Source: Bacteroidia bacterium (GTDB lineage Bacteria > Bacteroidota > Bacteroidia > B-17B0 > Aurantibacillaceae). Taken from it: a DNA stretch of 60,114 bases. Every line of letters starts with the position of its first letter. The stretch's first letter is position 1. Positions 1 to 7,449 of this stretch are shown in pieces. The position numbers and the translations under genes were made by a program. The notes beneath the pieces were generated by a model. That model worked only from the letters and a program-made list of their open reading frames with translations, had not been told where the DNA came from and ran no database searches. The stretch lies in contig JALHRL010000024.1 in the NCBI GenBank assembly GCA_022841465.1, positions 1-60,114 on the forward strand, written 5' to 3'.

Positions 1-66
1 GGAGGCGTCGAAAAGAATTTTGTATCCTCCGTCAATTGTCGACCATATTTTATTGTCTAAGTCCAT
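1..66 (-). CDS. partial small protein, cut by the window edge
   Basis: The minus strand carries an ATG at 66 followed by 22 open codons that run off the left edge, reading MDLDNKIWSTIDGG and onward. It has the same strand and the same kind of upstream DNA as the next gene: the 8-bp word TGGACGACA-like box (plus strand TGTCGTCC at 85-92) lies about 20 bp before the ATG, as it does before the gene ending at 293. I do not recognise the product. The open frame and the shared upstream word support a real gene, but only its N-terminus is visible. Confidence 0.5.
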   Translation of the reverse strand, partial: MDLDNKIWSTIDGGYKILFDAS

Positions 67-292
67 TTTTTTTGTCTACCGAAATGTCGTCCCCGCTATG
101 AGTGCTAACGTTTGGCGAATAGACCCAGGCGGGCTTACGAAGCATCACCTGTCTTAACCCACCAAAGGTTATTTGAAGATACTTAGTTTTTTAGTGAGCC
201 GCAAATAAATTGTCTGCCGCTTTAATGCGCGCGAACGATGACCGAGTTCGCCCGCTTGGGTTTATTTGCTGTTATAGGGCGTTTTTTTACTA
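67..292. repeat. structured spacer with a long imperfect inverted repeat
   Basis: No gene is seen here. The arm at 115-134 pairs with 250-269 (17 of 20 positions complementary). The outer words also pair loosely: GTTATAGGGC at 271-280 with CTATG and CTAAC words around 96-109. A second perfect 9-bp partner of 261-269 lies at 201-209 (GCAAATAAA), so two foldings compete. The spacer is richer in G+C than the flanking genes. Layout resembles a recombination-site or cassette-boundary hairpin, but canonical integron core words (RYYYAAC/GTTRRRY) are not cleanly present. Confidence 0.6.
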
Positions 293-856
293 TTAATTAG
301 TATTTTCTTCAATGGTCTGTCGATATTCTTTGCTCCATATTTGGTAGGAAAAATAAAGAAAGGAAGTAAATATAAGTCCGTAAATTATATATAAAGGTCT
401 TACTACTATTTCTCTGAATGTATTGTAAAAAGAAACATTGTAAAATTGACATAAGTTATGAAATGTTGCTAAAAAACTTGCAACAATAACAACTCTGACC
501 AAAACGTATCCGGTATGTGCTATTAGTGTTTTTTTGTTTTTTGGTATTTTATAGAATACTTCATAAAAACGTCCCTTCTCGTTAAAGTATAATTCTGAAA
601 CAAAGTCGGTCAGATTATTTGATGAGGAATATTTTGTCTGTTTATACTTAAACGAATAGAAGTAGAACGCATAAATAATTAGTCCAACGACAATTATATT
701 AGCAACAATTAAACCAGTCCAACCAACACCAAAAAGTCTGTATAATGGATTTGTTTCACCTTCTGGGTTGTCAAAAAACCAAAGGCTTGTCGAATAGAAG
801 TCACACCCTCTTGCGAAGAGAAGAAGAAATGTCAGAATGAAAAATTTTAATTTCAT
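293..856 (-). CDS. small integral membrane protein, DUF5658-like N-terminus
   Basis: 187 residues with four hydrophobic segments at about 3-16, 45-68, 112-133 and 152-172. The first segment is followed by D19, T23, E34 and NPL (36-38), a spacing that resembles the D-x3-T ... E-x-NPL signature of DUF5658-type membrane proteins; this match is by eye and the rest of the protein is not recognised. Function unknown. The gene is bracketed by near-perfect inverted boxes (271-280 and 894-903) and structured spacers, unlike any other gene in the window, which suggests an acquired unit. Confidence is high that it is coding and low for the family. Confidence 0.7.
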   Translation of the reverse strand: MKLKFFILTFLLLFARGCDFYSTSLWFFDNPEGETNPLYRLFGVGWTGLIVANIIVVGLIIYAFYFYSFKYKQTKYSSSNNLTDFVSELYFNEKGRFYEVFYKIPKNKKTLIAHTGYVLVRVVIVASFLATFHNLCQFYNVSFYNTFREIVVRPLYIIYGLIFTSFLYFSYQIWSKEYRQTIEENTN

Positions 857-879
857 GAATTTATTTTTTGAACTTGTAC

Positions 880-980
880 TGTCGTCCTAAAATGCCCTAT
901 AACTAGCATATAGGCGCTACTTTATAGCGCTTATCTTGCAGTTTTAGCAAGATTGGCGCTATTGGTTGGCGCTTATTGGC
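880..980. repeat. structured spacer: inverted box, hairpin and tandem words
   Basis: TGTCGTCC at 880-887 is identical to 85-92. GCCCTATAAC at 894-903 is the exact inverse of GTTATAGGGC at 271-280. A hairpin follows: 926-939 pairs with 947-960 (12 of 14) around a 7-nt loop. The right arm runs into a near-tandem duplication of TTGGCGCTATTGG (953-965) and TTGGCGCTTATTGG (966-979). It is the right-hand counterpart of the spacer at 67-292. Confidence 0.6.
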
Positions 981-1027
981 TTTCAGTGTATTTAAAATTA
1001 ACTCAATTTATTTAATTTAACAAAACT

Positions 1028-1058
1028 AAAAAGGCTTCCGTTTTCAGAAGCCTTTTTT
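1028..1058 (-). terminator. intrinsic terminator after the ChaN-like gene
   Basis: A stem AAAAAGGCTTC / GAAGCCTTTTTT surrounds a loop of about 8 nt. The T tract on the minus strand lies directly after the stop codon of the gene ending at 1061. It is A/T-flanked on both sides, so it could work in both directions. Confidence 0.8.
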
Positions 1059-1060
1059 AA

Positions 1061-1933
1061 TTATTTATAGGTTTTAGTGAGGTTGCTTGGTGTACATATT
1101 ATAAAATCACCAATCATTTTATTGCCATCTTCCAACTTGCTTATATCTTTTTGCTCGGCACTGGATATTACCATAATTTTTAAATTTGGGTTCCCCTGCT
1201 TTAAATACCACTCAATAGCCTGGTGATTATTGCTGTGGTAAGCGCCATGGTAATGTAAAAAGGTTTGGCCCTTGCTGTAATTTTTTAAAATAAAATGCGC
1301 CATGGTTGCATCTTTAATAGCTTGGCTTTTTGGTAAGTTCTCGCCTCCATGCCCGCCGGCGTTTTCAAAAATATCTTTGTAACATTTTAAATTGGCATCA
1401 TAAGGCATAGGCAAAGGCGCTATCCATTGCTTGGCCTGCACATCTATACTATCTAATGCTGTAATGCCTTTGCTGTATACCATATTGGCATAACGGCGCG
1501 GAATGTTTGTTGCAACAAAATTTAATTTGTTGGTTTTTGCAAAATCTAATAAGGGTTTATAATCCGTAGCAAAATTGTTCCAAAGTTTTACTTCGTCTTT
1601 TAATGTTTTCTCGCTAATTTTTCCTTTTAAATATTCGGTTATTGCAATTTGGTCATCGGCTTCAAACATTTCTGCTCCTAAAACCAGTTTTTCCTTTTTA
1701 TCTGCAAATAAATCTTTGGTTAGTTCTAATTGCAACCAATGGCAAATGGGGTTATCGTGCAATTCGCCAAATAAAACAATATCTGCCTCTTTCGCTTTCT
1801 TTAATAATTCTTGGTAGGTGGTTGTTTTTCCGGCATCGGTATACAACAAGTAAGGGTCTTTTCCGGTTCCTTGCGCGTTTATTACTCCGCTTAAAGCTAA
1901 GCTTAGCGCTGTAAGTTTTAATTTCTTTATCAT
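1061..1933 (-). CDS. ChaN-like haem-binding / DUF399 family protein
   Basis: 290 residues with a signal peptide ending near residue 20 (SGVINAQG). The family (Cofac_haem_bdg, PF04187) includes ChaN, an iron-regulated haem-binding outer-membrane lipoprotein of Campylobacter. Family motifs are visible: FGELHDNP at 55-62, GAEMFE at 86-91, PRRYANMV at 145-152 and a His-rich LHYHGAYHS at 226-234. No lipobox Cys is seen, so it is probably soluble and periplasmic here. It starts 1 bp after the stop of the beta-barrel gene upstream, so the two are likely co-transcribed. A role in haem or iron handling is inferred from the family only. Confidence 0.85.
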   Translation of the reverse strand: MIKKLKLTALSLALSGVINAQGTGKDPYLLYTDAGKTTTYQELLKKAKEADIVLFGELHDNPICHWLQLELTKDLFADKKEKLVLGAEMFEADDQIAITEYLKGKISEKTLKDEVKLWNNFATDYKPLLDFAKTNKLNFVATNIPRRYANMVYSKGITALDSIDVQAKQWIAPLPMPYDANLKCYKDIFENAGGHGGENLPKSQAIKDATMAHFILKNYSKGQTFLHYHGAYHSNNHQAIEWYLKQGNPNLKIMVISSAEQKDISKLEDGNKMIGDFIICTPSNLTKTYK

Positions 1934-1934
1934 T

Positions 1935-2591
1935 TTATTTCAACTTAATAGTTAATCCAATATTTCCGTAGGTTACACCCCAACCAAACTCTCCGTAAAC
2001 TCCAATTTTATCGGTAAAAAAGTAACGGCCTCCTGCATAAAGTCCTAAAACAAAACCTCCATCATAAGAATCTGTATAATATGCATTTCTTGTTTTGTAA
2101 GGATCTTCATAAGTATAAGTTCTTCGTAAAAAAGAATTTCCTAACATTAAACCTGCATACACATCTATGTTTTCTTCGCCTATTAAGTCGCCAAAATGGT
2201 ACGCACCTCTAATGCCCGGAATAAAAAATTTGTATTTGTATGTATAGGTGTAATTGTATAATATTCCTTGATGTAAATCGCTTCCAACCCATCTGAATTT
2301 AGCTTGCGTATATGCAAAATAAATTCCCACACTAATATTTTCCGTAACACCAAAATCTAGTGAGGTATTTAATGGCGGACTGTATCGCGAAATAAAGCCA
2401 CCTCTTCCGTAACCATAACCAAAACCTAATCCAATATTCCAATCAACCCCACCTTTTTTAAAGGCATGCGGTCCTTTTTCTAATGTTGAACTGTTTTTTG
2501 ATTTAGAGTTTGATTTTCCTTGTGCGAAAACTGCTGTGGTAACTACCAACGCAAGCATTAGTAGGCTTAATTTAAATTTTAAGTGCTTCAT
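1935..2591 (-). CDS. outer-membrane beta-barrel protein
   Basis: 218 residues with an N-terminal signal peptide (hydrophobic 8-23, ending VFAQG). The rest alternates Gly/Tyr/Phe-rich strands such as GLGFGYGYGRGG and YAGGRYFFTDKIGVYGEFGWG, ending in Lys, which is the look of small 8-strand barrels in Bacteroidota. A Ser/Lys-rich linker (about 25-40) separates signal and barrel. It lies between the desaturase gene and the ChaN-like gene, 20 and 1 bp away, in one minus-strand run. Exact family and function are not recognised. Confidence 0.8.
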   Translation of the reverse strand: MKHLKFKLSLLMLALVVTTAVFAQGKSNSKSKNSSTLEKGPHAFKKGGVDWNIGLGFGYGYGRGGFISRYSPPLNTSLDFGVTENISVGIYFAYTQAKFRWVGSDLHQGILYNYTYTYKYKFFIPGIRGAYHFGDLIGEENIDVYAGLMLGNSFLRRTYTYEDPYKTRNAYYTDSYDGGFVLGLYAGGRYFFTDKIGVYGEFGWGVTYGNIGLTIKLK

Positions 2592-2611
2592 TTTATAAAT
2601 GTATTTAATTA

Positions 2612-3727
2612 TTAAGCCAAGGCCTCGTTTATATCAGGTAACTTACCAAATCTTTTTAAAGTACGTATGTGTGAGTTTAAGGCATCCATAAAAGTATCAT
2701 TCTCTAAATAGGGAACATTGTACTCTTCGGCTGTTTTCTTTACTATTTCAGAAATAGCAGGGTAGTGCACATGGCAAATGGTAGGAAACAAATGATGTTC
2801 TACCTGAAAATTTAACCCGCCCACATACCACGAAATCCATTTGTTGTAACGCGAAAAATTTACCGTTGTGTTCATTTGATGTACAGCCCAATTATTTTCT
2901 ACGGTTCCATTTTCATCAGGGCGCGGATGCGAGGTTCTTTCAACCGTATGTGCCAATTGAAACACTACGGTTAATACTATTCCGGCTATAAAATGCATTA
3001 ACATAAAACCGGTAAACAATTGCATAAACGGAATTTTAAATACCACAATGGGCATTACAAAAAACACCAAAAAATAAATTATTTTGCTGGCAATAATTTT
3101 TACCATGGTAATTACATTTTCTTTAGGCGTATTTTTATTAATTCCTTCGCGTGTGTAGCGTTTGTATTGCACAAAATCTTTTAATAACACCCAGTAAATA
3201 GTTAAAATACCGTAAAAGAAAAAGGCATAAACAAATTGTAATTTATGATACCATTTTACGCGTGAGTGCGGATTAAAACGCATTACTAATTTATCATCAA
3301 TATCATCATCTAAATGCACAATATTGGTGTAGGTGTGATGCAAAACATTGTGTTGCATTTTCCAGTTAAACACCGATCCTCCCAATAAATTAAGCGTATG
3401 ACCCAACCAATAATTAACTCGGTGACTAGAGGAATAAGCACCGTGATTAGCATCGTGCATAACACTCATTCCAATTCCGGCAAGACTAAAGCCCATAACT
3501 GTCCATAAAACTAAGCTAACGCCAAAACTTGGAGTAAAAATTAAAAGGCATGCAAAAGGTATTAAGTATGCAGATAAAAGAATAACGGTTTTAATAACCA
3601 TTTGTGCATTGTAATGTTTAGAAATGTTGTTGGTACGAAAATATTCATCTACACGCTTACGTAATGTAGAAAAAAATTGATTTTTGTCTTTGTCTTTATC
3701 AATAAAGCGAACGGTAACTTCAGCCAT
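2612..3727 (-). CDS. membrane fatty acid desaturase (acyl-CoA/acyl-lipid type)
   Basis: 371 residues with the three histidine boxes of di-iron front-end-type desaturases: HDANH at 91-95, QHNVLHH at 125-131 and QVEHH at 318-322. A Gln rather than His opens the third box, as in front-end (delta-6/linoleoyl-CoA-like) desaturases. Two pairs of hydrophobic segments surround the boxes. It inserts a cis double bond into membrane acyl chains using O2 and electrons from a carrier; no fused cytochrome b5 is present. Likely role is adjusting membrane fluidity. Start at the ATG giving MAEVTVRF is the only good choice. It is followed 20 bp later by the beta-barrel gene. Confidence 0.92.
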   Translation of the reverse strand: MAEVTVRFIDKDKDKNQFFSTLRKRVDEYFRTNNISKHYNAQMVIKTVILLSAYLIPFACLLIFTPSFGVSLVLWTVMGFSLAGIGMSVMHDANHGAYSSSHRVNYWLGHTLNLLGGSVFNWKMQHNVLHHTYTNIVHLDDDIDDKLVMRFNPHSRVKWYHKLQFVYAFFFYGILTIYWVLLKDFVQYKRYTREGINKNTPKENVITMVKIIASKIIYFLVFFVMPIVVFKIPFMQLFTGFMLMHFIAGIVLTVVFQLAHTVERTSHPRPDENGTVENNWAVHQMNTTVNFSRYNKWISWYVGGLNFQVEHHLFPTICHVHYPAISEIVKKTAEEYNVPYLENDTFMDALNSHIRTLKRFGKLPDINEALA

Positions 3728-3947
3728 AAATAATTTTGTTTTTGAACTTCAGCTAAGATACAGTTAAATGCGTTTAAAAAAACGAGATTTTTATCATAAA
3801 TATTGATTTTTTTTAAAACAAAATTGTTGAAAGCAGTAGTGTTGTTGAGTAAAAGTAAATTATTGAGAATTAGTTTTTTAAGAAAGGTAATTGGATTTAG
3901 ATTAGTATACACTTTTCTTGTTTTAGAATCCTAATAAAGTAATTACG

Positions 3948-4577
3948 TTATACAGAAGCTTTTTCTAATAAATCAATTACTTCTTCATCTTCTTCCTGCT
4001 TAAAATCTTCATAAAAGGTACCTACTGCTTCAAAATTTTCAGGAATAAGTAGGCTAACAAAACCATCGGTTATAACTTTCATTTTTTCAATTAAAGATTT
4101 TGGCGCAACCGGAACAGCAACAATAATTTTTTCAGGATTCTTTTTGCGTAAAGTTTTAATAGAGGCTAATAAGGTGTTTCCGGTTGCAATTCCATCATCA
4201 ACCAAAATAACCGTTTTGTTTTTTATGTTTACATGTTTTCTGTTGCCTAAAAATAATTTTTCTTTTTCTTGTAACACATGATTTAAGCGTAAGGCTTCTT
4301 TTTCAATATAATCATCGCTAATACCTTCGGGATTATCAATTATTACTACATCGGGCGCAATAGAACCAATGGCATATTCTTTATTAAATGGGTGACCTAT
4401 TTTTTTTGCTAAAACAAAATCTAAGGGAAGCTTTAATGTTTTTGCAATTTGGTAGGCAACCGGTATACCTCCTCTTGGAATGCCTATTACTACACTGTTA
4501 GTATCCTTAAAATTTTCTAAAGTGTTGGCCAGTAAAATGCCGGCATGTTCTCTATTTTTAAAATTAGAAATAAGCAT
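3948..4577 (-). CDS. phosphoribosyltransferase family protein
   Basis: 209 residues with a type I PRTase fold. The PRPP-binding signature VILVDDGIATGNT is at 123-135 and an N-terminal PRGG loop at 34-37. This subgroup of PF00156 is often found next to or fused with hydrolases and has no agreed substrate; it should not be called apt or hpt. A Glu/Asp-rich tail (about 194-204) follows the fold. The gene stands alone: 220 bp separate it from the desaturase and 170 bp from the divergent cotransporter. Upstream DNA holds no recognisable regulator site. Confidence 0.85.
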   Translation of the reverse strand: MLISNFKNREHAGILLANTLENFKDTNSVVIGIPRGGIPVAYQIAKTLKLPLDFVLAKKIGHPFNKEYAIGSIAPDVVIIDNPEGISDDYIEKEALRLNHVLQEKEKLFLGNRKHVNIKNKTVILVDDGIATGNTLLASIKTLRKKNPEKIIVAVPVAPKSLIEKMKVITDGFVSLLIPENFEAVGTFYEDFKQEEDEEVIDLLEKASV

Positions 4578-4746
4578 AACTACTTATAAGAACAGTTTTA
4601 CCAAAGTTTATTAAAAATAACCTTAGTTTATAAAACTTGCCTATTACTTATTAACTTTTAAATTTTTATTTTATGGAAGCATTAACGCTAAATGTGATAG
4701 AAATCAGGTTAAACAACTTAAGGGGTTTGTTTAATAAATAAAAATA

Positions 4747-4754
4747 TACATTTG
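4747..4754 (+). promoter_or_regulatory. Bacteroidota -7 box of the Na/Pi cotransporter gene
   Basis: TACATTTG matches TAnnTTTG exactly, and a TTTG lies about 20 bp upstream (around 4726). It overlaps the TTG at 4752, which rules that codon out as the start and supports the ATG at 4773, leaving a 5' leader of only about 12 nt. Confidence 0.7.
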
Positions 4755-4772
4755 TATCCTTTTATTTATGTA

Positions 4773-6407
4773 ATGAGTAGTTTTAATTATTGGCAGTTTT
4801 TTGGGGGTATTGCACTTTTTGTTTATGCAATGAATTTAATAGAAACCTCATTAAAAAAATTAGCCGGGAGATCATTTAAAAAATTTCTTCAAAAGCATTC
4901 TCAAAGTTCAATAAAAGTATTAGCAACCAGCACGGTGGTTACTGCATTATTGCAAAGTAGTTCAATTGTGGTTTTAATGGTTTTATCTTTTGTTGGTGCG
5001 GGATTAATGAAAATGCCAAACGCGCTGGCTGCTGTATTGGGCTCAAATTTGGGTACTACTTTAGATAGTTGGGTTATAGCTTTAATAGGTTTTAAGTTTA
5101 ACTTTAATCAACTATCATTACCTGTTTTAACCTTAGCTTTAATTGGTTTATTATTTTTTAGTAGGAAAGAAAAAATTTCAAACGTTGTAAATTTTTTATT
5201 TGGGTTTGCCCTCATTTTTATTTCACTGGAGTGGTTAAAATTAAGTTTAGACAAATCTATTTATGTTTTTTTTGGAGATTTAAACAGCTACAGTTATTAT
5301 GTTTTTATTCCGGTGGGTTTTGTTATAACGGCTATAATACAGTCTAGTTCAGCTACCATGATAATTAATTTGGCGGCCTTGCATAATGGTTTAGTTTCTT
5401 TTGAGTCTTCTGCGTGTATTTTAATTGGGTCTGAGTTGGGAACGACATTAAAATTTCTAATAGGCTCAGTTAATGGCTTAACAGAAAAAAAACAAGTAGC
5501 ATGGGGTAATTTTTTTATTAATTTAATTACCATGTTGTTGGCATCTATATTGTTAGTGCCACTTATTAATTTAACTCATTTTTTTATTGGCACCTCAGAT
5601 GTCTTAGCAGCATTAGTATTGTTTCAAACAATTATAAATTTAATTTCAATAATATTGTTTTTACCTTTTTTAAATAAAATTGCAAGTATTTTAGAGAAAC
5701 AGATAAAAGGTAAAAACAATAATAATCTTGTGAGTTATTTAAATTTTAAAGAAAACGTATTACCCAGCCATGCTTTAGAACTTGCAAAACAAGAAATAAA
5801 GAATTTGTATTTCCATACAATTAAGCTAAATAAAATGGTTTTTGGAATTAATGATAAAGAAAATGAGAGTTGGTATAAAAAATTTACTACAATAATTTCA
5901 GAATCATATATTGAATTTTATGAAAATATAAAAAATTTACAAGGAGAAATTTTAGAATATCTTTCGTTAATTAATCAATTAGAAATTACATTACAAGAAA
6001 ATGCCGAACGAGATAAGTTAATTACCATTGTTAGGCATATTATGCGTTCAACAAAAAACATGAAAGATATAAAACATAATATACTTGATTTTGAATCATC
6101 AGGCAATGATAAAGTATTTGTGCTTTATTCAGACTTAAAGAGAATGGAATTAGAATTTTATAACGATTTTATTTTATGTATTGAAGCTAACACCTCTATA
6201 GAAAAAGATAAAATAATTAGTTTGATTACTCATAACAAAAATGAGTATAATATAGCTATTAAAGAATTATTGCAATTAGTTAAAACCGGAGAAATAAAAG
6301 AGGTAGAGTCTGTAACTTTTTTTAATGTTTACCGCGAAGTTTATTCTGCTAAAAAGGCTTTAATACTTTCATTAGCCGATTATAGCGGTATTGAAGTATC
6401 AGATTAA
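4773..6407 (+). CDS. Na/phosphate cotransporter (NptA/PhoU-like) family protein
   Basis: 544 residues from the ATG at 4773. Two Na_Pi_cotrans repeats each carry the QSSS signature (about 61-64 and 190-193), each followed by a G-S-x-L-G-T-T loop (about 90-96 and 219-225); 8 or more membrane segments span residues 10-310. The C-terminal 220 residues are a soluble, helical PhoU-like domain. It probably couples Na+ entry to phosphate uptake or export across the inner membrane. No pst or pho genes lie nearby. A longer frame opens at TTG 4752, but that codon is part of the promoter. Confidence 0.9.
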   Translation: MSSFNYWQFFGGIALFVYAMNLIETSLKKLAGRSFKKFLQKHSQSSIKVLATSTVVTALLQSSSIVVLMVLSFVGAGLMKMPNALAAVLGSNLGTTLDSWVIALIGFKFNFNQLSLPVLTLALIGLLFFSRKEKISNVVNFLFGFALIFISLEWLKLSLDKSIYVFFGDLNSYSYYVFIPVGFVITAIIQSSSATMIINLAALHNGLVSFESSACILIGSELGTTLKFLIGSVNGLTEKKQVAWGNFFINLITMLLASILLVPLINLTHFFIGTSDVLAALVLFQTIINLISIILFLPFLNKIASILEKQIKGKNNNNLVSYLNFKENVLPSHALELAKQEIKNLYFHTIKLNKMVFGINDKENESWYKKFTTIISESYIEFYENIKNLQGEILEYLSLINQLEITLQENAERDKLITIVRHIMRSTKNMKDIKHNILDFESSGNDKVFVLYSDLKRMELEFYNDFILCIEANTSIEKDKIISLITHNKNEYNIAIKELLQLVKTGEIKEVESVTFFNVYREVYSAKKALILSLADYSGIEVSD

Positions 6408-6440
6408 AAATTATATATTGAATTTTAAGTATTTTCTTAA

Positions 6441-6488
6441 TGAAGCGAAAACGCCTCCCGAAAGTATCGAAAGGCGTTTTCTGCTTCA
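6441..6488. terminator. bidirectional terminator-like repeat, copy A, after tRNA-Arg
   Basis: An extended stem: TGAAGC (6441-6446) with GCTTCA (6483-6488), then AAAACGCCT with AGGCGTTTT around a CGAAAGTATCG core. It lies between the stop of the plus-strand cotransporter gene and the 3' end of the minus-strand tRNA, so it can end both transcripts. Two related copies are at 59966-60007 and 60070-60114. Confidence 0.8.
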
Positions 6489-6489
6489 T

Positions 6490-6566
6490 TGGTGGTCCTG
6501 AAGGGAGTCGAACCCCCAACCTTCTGATCCGTAGTCAGATGCTCTATCCAATTAAGCTACAGGACC
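6490..6566 (-). tRNA. tRNA-Arg (anticodon ACG)
   Basis: Read on the minus strand, the acceptor stem GGTCCTG pairs with CAGGACC, then discriminator A and an encoded CCA (complement of 6490-6492). The D arm (GCTTAATTGGATAGAGC), anticodon stem TCTGA/TCAGA with loop CTACGGA, and T arm with TTCGACT are all present. Anticodon ACG reads CGN arginine codons once A34 is deaminated to inosine. The coding part without CCA is 6493-6566. It is followed at once by the terminator-like repeat at 6441-6488. Confidence 0.95.
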
Positions 6567-6629
6567 CTTTAAAAAGGAATGCAAATATAGTAATTTTTGG
6601 TAACTTGCAAACCTAAAATTTTCTTTTTT

Positions 6630-7439
6630 ATGCAAGATATCATTGAGGCAGCCTGGAATAACAGGGAACTTTTAAAAGACAAAAAAACCATTATTGCCAT
6701 TGAAACATTAATGGAAGAATTAGATAAAGGCCGCTTACGCGTTGCAGAACCTTTAATTAATGGAGAGTGGAAAGTAAATGAGTGGGTAAAAAAAGCAGTT
6801 ATTTTATATTTCCCCATTCGTAAAATGAATACCATTGAAGTAGGGCCTTTTGAATACCATGATAAAATGGCGCTGAAGCAAAACTATGCAGGCTTAGGTG
6901 TGCGTGTGGTTCCTAATGCAGTTGCGCGTTACGGTGCTTTTTTAGCAAGTGGTGTAATAATGATGCCAAGCTATGTAAACATTGGTGCTTATGTTGATAG
7001 CGGAACAATGGTAGATACCTGGGCAACCGTTGGTAGTTGCGCCCAAATAGGAAAAAATGTTCATTTAAGCGGTGGAGTAGGTATTGGTGGAGTGTTAGAA
7101 CCTGTGCAAGCAGCGCCGGTAATTATAGAAGATGATTGTTTTATTGGTAGCCGTTGTATAGTTGTAGAAGGAGTAAGGGTAGGTAAACAAGCTGTGTTAG
7201 GAGCAAACGTGGTATTAACCATGTCAACTAAAATTATTGATGTAACAGGTGATAAACCAATTGAAACAAAAGGATATGTACCTGAAAGAAGTGTGGTAAT
7301 TCCCGGTTCGTATACAAAAAAATTCCCTGCAGGAGAATATCAAGTACCATGTGCTTTAATAATTGGTAAGCGTAAAGAAAGCACAGATTTAAAAACAAGC
7401 TTAAACGATACCTTGCGTGAATACAACGTGGCAGTGTAA
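6630..7439 (+). CDS. dapD: 2,3,4,5-tetrahydropyridine-2,6-dicarboxylate N-succinyltransferase
   Basis: 269 residues from the ATG at 6630 (MQDIIEAAWNN), the usual DapD length of about 270; the frame stays open 11 codons further upstream but that part has no family similarity. An N-terminal helical domain is followed by a left-handed beta-helix of hexapeptide repeats (for example VGSCAQIGKNVHLSGG). The enzyme transfers succinyl from succinyl-CoA to tetrahydrodipicolinate in the succinylase branch of diaminopimelate/lysine synthesis in the cytosol. It shares a pathway with lysC and lysA at 26528-29008. The glycosyltransferase gene starts 10 bp downstream. Confidence 0.97.
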   Translation: MQDIIEAAWNNRELLKDKKTIIAIETLMEELDKGRLRVAEPLINGEWKVNEWVKKAVILYFPIRKMNTIEVGPFEYHDKMALKQNYAGLGVRVVPNAVARYGAFLASGVIMMPSYVNIGAYVDSGTMVDTWATVGSCAQIGKNVHLSGGVGIGGVLEPVQAAPVIIEDDCFIGSRCIVVEGVRVGKQAVLGANVVLTMSTKIIDVTGDKPIETKGYVPERSVVIPGSYTKKFPAGEYQVPCALIIGKRKESTDLKTSLNDTLREYNVAV

Positions 7440-7449
7440 TTAATTTTTT

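Noticed and set aside
3649-3912. Open frame overlapping the desaturase start
   Set aside because: It is low-complexity (Leu/Asn/Phe-rich), lies mostly in AT-rich intergenic DNA and conflicts with the clear desaturase N-terminus.
4673-4741. 22-codon frame MEALTLNVIEIRLNNLRGLFNK before the cotransporter gene
   Set aside because: It overlaps the region of the cotransporter promoter and has no recognisable motif; length is within chance for AT-rich DNA.
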